Shown here one piece after another: positions 7,301 to 8,697 of a stretch of 8,697 nt of DNA. Position 1 is the first letter of the stretch, and each line of letters begins with the position of its first letter. A program made the position numbers and the translations under genes. The notes beneath the pieces were generated by a model, which saw nothing but the letters and a program-made list of their open reading frames with translations, did no database searches and was not told where the DNA came from. The stretch comes from CAZIWX01 sp964543125. Lineage in GTDB: Bacteria > Fidelibacterota > UBA8477. The stretch spans positions 1 through 8,697 of the forward strand of contig CAZIWX010000101.1 in the NCBI GenBank assembly GCA_964543125.1, given 5' to 3'.

Positions 7301-7947
7301 TAGAAATTAACCCGGCTGATCCCGCTGGCATCCGATGAGTCAACGGATTTATCTAAAAACCCCAGGGAATTGTTATCAACCACAGCGTAATTAACCTGAA
7401 CATTATTAACGGATACACCGGTGCTGTCCCGGATGTAACTCTTGATCATACAGGCGTAACTATCGACCTTGTTCTCCACCGTGATCTCCCCGTTGGCAGG
7501 ATCCAGCCGCGTAAAGAAATCGTGCACCACGGCCGTCATGGGTAAAATCGTAAGGTACACCGTATCTCGAACGGTATTTCCGTTACCATCCGAATAGCGG
7601 GCAACAATCAGGGCCGAATCCGCCGGAGTCCCGTCATCAAAGAAAGTTGCTTTGGCCCGGCCGGAGAGATCCGTGTTTACACTTCCGGAGATGAGTCCCT
7701 GAAATGCCGAGAAATTGATCGTGGCTCCCGAAATGGGTTCACCCATGTCATTGGTTAACTGAGCTGTTAACCGGGCTACGGTACCGCCATTATCAGCGAG
7801 AATCTGGTATCGATCGGATGTTAAATGAAGGGTGTAATTTACCTCGGGGGGCGTGATCGGCGTTGGCACCCGGGTGTCGCAAGCCTGCCACGTGATCCCT
7901 GCCAGCAAGGTCGCAAGCCCAACTAATATTTTGCTTTTGGTATTCAT
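4354..7947 (-). CDS. Large multi-domain Ig-like (invasin/Big_1-type) repeat protein, probable lipoprotein, contains assembly gap
   Basis: This is a long exported protein of about ten Ig-like domains. Residues 1-22 form a signal peptide (KSK, then a hydrophobic core), and C23 follows in WQAC, a loose lipobox with Asp at +2. Approximate domains are 38-137, 138-278 (longer, with C166 and C229), 279-387, 388-497, 498-620 (holding 34 unknown residues), 621-727, 728-828, 829-943, 944-1067 and 1068-1197. Domains 3-6 share the pattern D(T/S)IxAD(N/G)G, VKDAEDQPLDS, TNxAGVA, IARYTH and DTxxV typical of Big_1/invasin folds, joined by linkers ending GQPW or QQPW. No T9SS sorting domain, LPxTG or C-terminal membrane anchor is seen. 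The ATG at 7947 is supported by GGAGGG eight bases upstream and overlaps the secretin stop by 4 nt, so expression is probably coupled to it. The function is unknown. I infer an outer-membrane or surface partner of the secretin or pilus; an adhesin is the main alternative. With the gap resolved as one repeat, the length would be about 1,185 residues. Confidence 0.88.
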   Translation of the reverse strand: MNTKSKILVGLATLLAGITWQACDTRVPTPITPPEVNYTLHLTSDRYQILADNGGTVARLTAQLTNDMGEPISGATINFSAFQGLISGSVNTDLSGRAKATFFDDGTPADSALIVARYSDGNGNTVRDTVYLTILPMTAVVHDFFTRLDPANGEITVENKVDSYACMIKSYIRDSTGVSVNNVQVNYAVVDNNSLGFLDKSVDSSDASGISRVNFYNNPGDTGKVRVACFITAPDLAAAAALNHTTYHFRSAINLHKAANGAAIAFSDTVEMDFTAIAYYNLTISSNVDSIFADGGVTTATIRAALKTTDGQPVADQEVNFSTSLGAVESPKTTNSAGVATTTLADIGAGEIGVARVIARSEHPFYGAQRDTVLVRIRPVSESGQPWPYTIRLATTQDTIYADNGQTRATIQVIVKDAEDQPLDSASVQLTATKGVITSPIITNAAGVASAEFYSTGVPDDIGEAHIIARYTHPVHGTIRDTVNVQIRALGESGQPWPYTIRLVSTLDTIFADGGQTIATVQAVVKDAEDQPLDSVLVQFTAXXXXXXXXXXXXXXXXXXXXXXXXXXXXXXXXXXSLGVQDDVGDAVIIARYTHSVHGTIQDTIAVRILPNPGEQQQPWPYTIRVVSTLDTIFADNGQTIAQIQASVKDAEDQPLDSVLVQFTASKGVLASPVATNSAGVAATDFYSLGVQDDVGDAVIIARYTHSVHGTIQDTIQVHISPNPLQLDHSPAAIDLVAEHEILPPLGQDSIRTSRIYATVTDTSGYPVEAGTLVEFSTTLGYITPFLQTGAAGSAVATFSMGTSAGVARIYAHVNMVVDSVLIQIRSGIPTSITIPQPNPNHLVVRGGAGTESTQLTAELRDANGQLVDIPYLVTFQITGFPPSGSQLNGEGLVASDTTNHGIAAVTLNSGTQAGPVRITASVQLDSATTISATGIPVVIEAGAPAHIIVDWDPASIDPIGGGLYELEVAARVWDRYSNPVEDSTHVYWSLEPDSIADIVGTSYTNNENRNGAAYKGKAWTLAYYNSEVIFDTIKIKAKTYDADGDTIVGYLNYSTDSLAILPFYPGQLMVSANPTFWDFTIMGNPADVTVTAILTDVYQSAIPRGHILFSGVGVSAWFDADGNPLNPPIVETDQNGTAVATARFDQALCTPNFDSQGVVISYTPFTAYVWGSLLEPQQVSSEQTAIELRRSIVTSP
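5767..7113 (-). repeat. Tandem Ig-domain repeats of about 109-111 codons (domains 3-6 of the Ig-repeat protein)
   Basis: Four consecutive units are related at the protein level, and three junctions are also related at the DNA level. The plus-strand 17-mer GTGTAGGGCCAGGGTTG, encoding the linker end and the domain opening, recurs exactly at 6080, 6449 and 6779. The unit is 330-333 bp once the N run is corrected. Domains 5 and 6 are nearly identical over part of their length (5804-5888 with 6137-6221, and 5953-6007 with 6322-6376), whereas domain 3 is clearly older and more diverged. Confidence 0.9.
6222..6321. other. Assembly gap (100 Ns) inside the Ig-domain repeats
   Basis: Exactly 100 Ns interrupt domain 5. 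The matching stretch of domain 6 (5889-5952) is 64 bases. The difference of 36 is a multiple of three, so the reading frame is kept by luck. The gap is therefore a placeholder length: it hides about 64 bases, or that plus whole collapsed repeat units. Confidence 0.95.
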
Positions 7948-8697
7948 TTTTTTGACCCTCCAAATTCTAAGGTCGTGGAATCAGGTTCATCCGTGCCGGT
8001 CGAGCCGGTTTCGCCCATACCCGGCTGGCGGACATACTCTTTTTCCAAATCGTTTGCCGTTCCGGTTTTGTAAATACCGGTATAGTTATCCTGGATGATA
8101 TGGGGCGTAATCTGAATGATCAGGTCGGTTTTTTGTTCGGAAGTCACCCAGTGCCGGAAAAATTTCCCCAACCAGGGAATATCACCTAACAGCGGCACCT
8201 TATTCTGGGTTGTTTTACGATCCACTCCCAGTAAGCCGGCAATGACAATGGATTCATTATCTTTCACCCGGATGGTGGTGGTGGAAATGCGCTTTTTCAC
8301 CCAGGGAATATTGCGATCGGGTCCAATAAAATCGAAAATGGTTGAGACTTCCGGCGTGACGGTGGTTGTGATATAGCCATCACTATTCACGGTGGGCAGA
8401 ATGTGCAACTTGATGCCGACTTCTTCGCGCTGCACCTGCACCTGACCACCTACCCCGCCGCTGGAGAGGATATAGGGCACAATATCCACCATGGACAGAT
8501 TGGCCTCCCGGCCATTCAAAGTCACGACTTGTGAATTAGCCAGCACATCCGCTTTATTCTTTTTCAACATGAAGTCCAGGGTCATATCAAAGGCTGACAA
8601 CTGGCGGCTAAAATGCCCCACATCGCCCCAACCTGAAATACGCTGAAAGTACATGTTATCCGGCACCCGGCCCGTGGGTAGCGAGGAGTAATTCTGC
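7944..8697 (-). CDS. Secretin, C-terminal part (type IV pilus / type II secretion outer-membrane pore), cut by window edge
   Basis: This encodes the pore-forming end of a secretin, the outer-membrane ring through which a type IV pilus or type II secretion substrate passes. The frame is open to the right edge, so the N-terminal domains lie outside and 250 residues are visible. The secretin core shows the segment ANSQVVTLNGREA near fragment residue 53, then VGIKLHILPTV near 93, TTTIRVKDNESIVIAGLL near 140, and the family signature VPLLGDIPWLGKFFR at 167-181, followed by LIIQITPHII. These match PF00263 closely. After about residue 202 there is a hydrophilic tail rich in Gly, Thr and Asp, where other secretins carry a pilotin-binding or S-domain; that role here is inferred. 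The stop TGA overlaps the next gene's ATG (ATGA). The sequence cannot settle PilQ versus GspD versus MshL, so no symbol is given. A GTG at 8666 is internal, not the start. Confidence 0.93.
   Translation of the reverse strand, partial: QNYSSLPTGRVPDNMYFQRISGWGDVGHFSRQLSAFDMTLDFMLKKNKADVLANSQVVTLNGREANLSMVDIVPYILSSGGVGGQVQVQREEVGIKLHILPTVNSDGYITTTVTPEVSTIFDFIGPDRNIPWVKKRISTTTIRVKDNESIVIAGLLGVDRKTTQNKVPLLGDIPWLGKFFRHWVTSEQKTDLIIQITPHIIQDNYTGIYKTGTANDLEKEYVRQPGMGETGSTGTDEPDSTTLEFGGSKK
7956..7961 (-). promoter_or_regulatory. Strong Shine-Dalgarno site for the Ig-repeat gene, inside the secretin 3' end
   Basis: On the minus strand GGAGGG lies eight bases before the ATG at 7947. It is embedded in the secretin codons for the final GGSKK. 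Together with the ATGA overlap it fixes the start of the Ig-repeat gene and points to translational coupling with the secretin. It is the best ribosome site in the window. Confidence 0.8.

Noticed and set aside
8116..8376. Plus-strand 86-residue open frame
   Set aside because: It is antisense to the secretin core, which has unambiguous motifs.
8664..8666. GTG as the secretin start
   Set aside because: The frame stays open to the window edge and a secretin needs several hundred residues of N-terminal domains upstream.

Overview
The window is one polar stretch of minus-strand genes, read from right to left, from an uncultured-looking Gram-negative (diderm) bacterium. An outer-membrane secretin and a probable lipoprotein imply two membranes. 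Base composition is moderate. A run of exactly 100 Ns shows that this is a draft, probably metagenomic, scaffold. The loose lipoprotein signal, the Ig-repeat protein and the intergenic phrase repeats remind me of FCB-group or related candidate phyla, but that is a weak guess and the sequence does not prove it.

Layout, in transcription order: (1) 8697-7944, the C-terminal part of a secretin (PilQ/GspD/MshL family) that enters from beyond the right edge. (2) 7947-4354, a protein of about 1,190 residues with a signal peptide and about ten tandem Ig-like (invasin/Big_1-type) domains; its start overlaps the secretin stop by 4 nt. (3) 4276-2561, a GspE/PilB/MshE-type assembly ATPase with an N-terminal pair of MshEN cyclic-di-GMP-binding motifs. 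(4) 2560-1349, a GspF/PilC inner-membrane platform protein starting with GTG directly after the ATPase stop. (5) 1323-535, a prepilin peptidase (PilD/GspO). Positions 1-534 carry no clear intact gene. They hold arrays of short 6-, 9- and 10-bp phrases, a small palindrome and an orphan plus-strand coding fragment that ends on top of the peptidase stop.

Together the genes make the core of a type IV pilus or type II secretion-like machine: processing peptidase, cytoplasmic motor, membrane platform and outer-membrane pore. The order secretin, ATPase, platform resembles MSHA-pilus loci, but the slot between secretin and ATPase is filled by the large Ig-repeat protein. No pilin, retraction ATPase or PilM/N/O-type alignment protein is visible here. 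The most unusual point is the translational coupling of the Ig-repeat protein to the secretin, which suggests it is a structural or surface partner of the pore or its exported fibre. Inside this gene the assembly broke within nearly identical domain repeats, so the true number of domains is uncertain.
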